The translations under genes were made by a program, and so were the position numbers. A stretch of 6,403 nt of DNA, taken from the NCBI GenBank assembly GCA_034429675.1, contig DAOUFX010000489.1, positions 1 through 6,403 on the forward strand, read 5' to 3'. A model generated the notes under the pieces. The model did not search any database. It saw nothing but the letters and a program-made list of their open reading frames with translations, and was not told where the DNA came from. Shown here piece after piece: positions 6,292-6,403 of this stretch. The number at the start of each line of letters is the position of its first letter. The stretch's first letter is position 1. This stretch comes from JAKQHY01 sp034429675 (GTDB taxonomy: Bacteria > Chloroflexota > Anaerolineae > B4-G1 > SLSP01).

Positions 6292-6315
6292 TTAGCGCAT
6301 TGTAATCACCTCCTT
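6292..6315 (-). promoter_or_regulatory. Leader mini-ORF (Met-Arg-stop) with a very strong ribosome site
   Basis: On the minus strand AAGGAGGTGAT (6305-6315) is followed, eight bases after its AAGGAGG core, by ATG CGC TAA (6300-6292). The ribosome site is stronger than that of the RHS gene itself because it extends to GGTGAT, complementary to the 16S tail. The mini-ORF ends 53 bases before the RHS start codon. It may load ribosomes on the leader, stall them or simply be a relic of a lost start; a regulatory role is inference. Confidence 0.55.
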
Positions 6316-6382
6316 GGAAATAGTCGAAAGTCAAAAGTCAGAAAGTCCGTAGCCACTCCTAACGGCCAGGGTAAAGGAGGTG
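6307..6382 (-). promoter_or_regulatory. Candidate SD-sequestering long-range stem in the leader
   Basis: CACCTCCTT at 6374-6382 (minus-strand reading) is an exact nine-base complement of AAGGAGGTG at 6307-6315, separated by 58 bases. The same segment can pair with AAGGAGG at 6246-6252, the RHS ribosome site, so the two sites could compete for it. This matters only if transcription starts upstream of 6382, which is not shown here. Some complementarity to any ribosome site is expected by chance, given the short core. Confidence 0.35.
6322..6347. repeat. Heptad direct repeat GTCnAAA in the upstream region
   Basis: On the plus strand GTC recurs at 6323, 6330, 6337 and 6345 with A-rich spacers (GTCGAAA, GTCAAAA, GTCAGAAA, GTC); on the minus strand it reads as GACTTT units. 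Spacing is 7, 7 and 8. It could be an operator for a factor that binds tandem heptads or a short tandem repetitive element of the kind common in filamentous phototrophs and relatives. It lies 84-109 bases upstream of the RHS start. Confidence 0.5.
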
Positions 6383-6403
6383 TTTTTCGCACACGGTATG
6401 GCG
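6373..6403 (+). promoter_or_regulatory. Possible ribosome site and start of a divergent gene at the right edge
   Basis: AAAGGAGG (6373-6380) is followed by ATG GCG at 6398-6403. The gap of 17 bases is longer than usual, and only two codons are visible. It may equally be the anti-SD segment of the RHS leader on the other strand. Confidence 0.2.

Noticed and set aside
6305..6315. ATCACCTCCTT on the plus strand as the end of a 16S rRNA gene
   Set aside because: No other 16S sequence precedes it; it is simply the complement of a strong ribosome binding site on the minus strand.
56..6372. Shared GGCCAGGGT at 56-64 and 6364-6372 as flanking direct repeats of a mobile element
   Set aside because: Nine bases of a motif that is abundant in this sequence (CCAGGG occurs many times in the Trp tract); no terminal inverted repeats or transposase accompany it.

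Overview
The window is dominated by one very large leftward gene (minus strand, 6238 to 185, 2017 codons). It encodes a secreted RHS/YD-repeat protein. Short non-coding flanks on both sides carry promoter-, leader- and terminator-like signals. Long coding sequence, strong AAGGAGG ribosome sites and moderately high GC indicate a bacterium. The mix of a GEVED domain, SbsA/PKD-like Ig domains and a C-terminus ending FLYLPLTLRN suggests Chloroflexota (Anaerolineae/Caldilineae-like), because many exported Chloroflexota proteins end in a similar YLPLVLR-type tail. That assignment rests on remembered family patterns, not on a search.

Protein layout, N to C (right to left on the map): signal peptide (residues 1-29 or 1-32); Ala/Pro-rich linker (33-85); DUF6531-type RHS N-terminal domain (about 107-185); about 20 YD repeats (about 320-1030) with a short Trp-rich insert at 440-454; the last part of the RHS core (about 1065-1149); an extraordinary Trp-rich tract (1150-1314, 74 Trp in 165 residues, no Asp or Glu); a GEVED domain (about 1321-1495); a Big_5-like Ig domain (about 1500-1598); four Ig/PKD-like repeats of about 100 residues (about 1599-1997); and the C-terminal FLYLPLTLRN tail.

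RHS proteins usually carry a polymorphic toxin just after the core. Here the Trp-rich tract sits at that place and is followed by surface-type domains, so I read the protein as a cell-surface or secreted RHS shell with a non-canonical cargo. The Trp tract is the most unusual feature in the window and I do not recognise it as a described domain.

Right flank (6239-6403): the gene has a textbook ribosome site. Upstream lies a second, even stronger one that serves only a three-codon ORF (Met-Arg-stop), a heptad GTCnAAA direct repeat, and a segment complementary to both ribosome sites. Together these look like a regulated 5' leader. No convincing promoter for the big gene is visible inside the window. 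Left flank (1-184): a 12-bp perfect hairpin just after the stop codon is the probable terminator. Beyond it is a good sigma70-type promoter firing leftward, then a 10-bp perfect hairpin at the very edge. No tRNA, rRNA, CRISPR array or transposase gene was seen.
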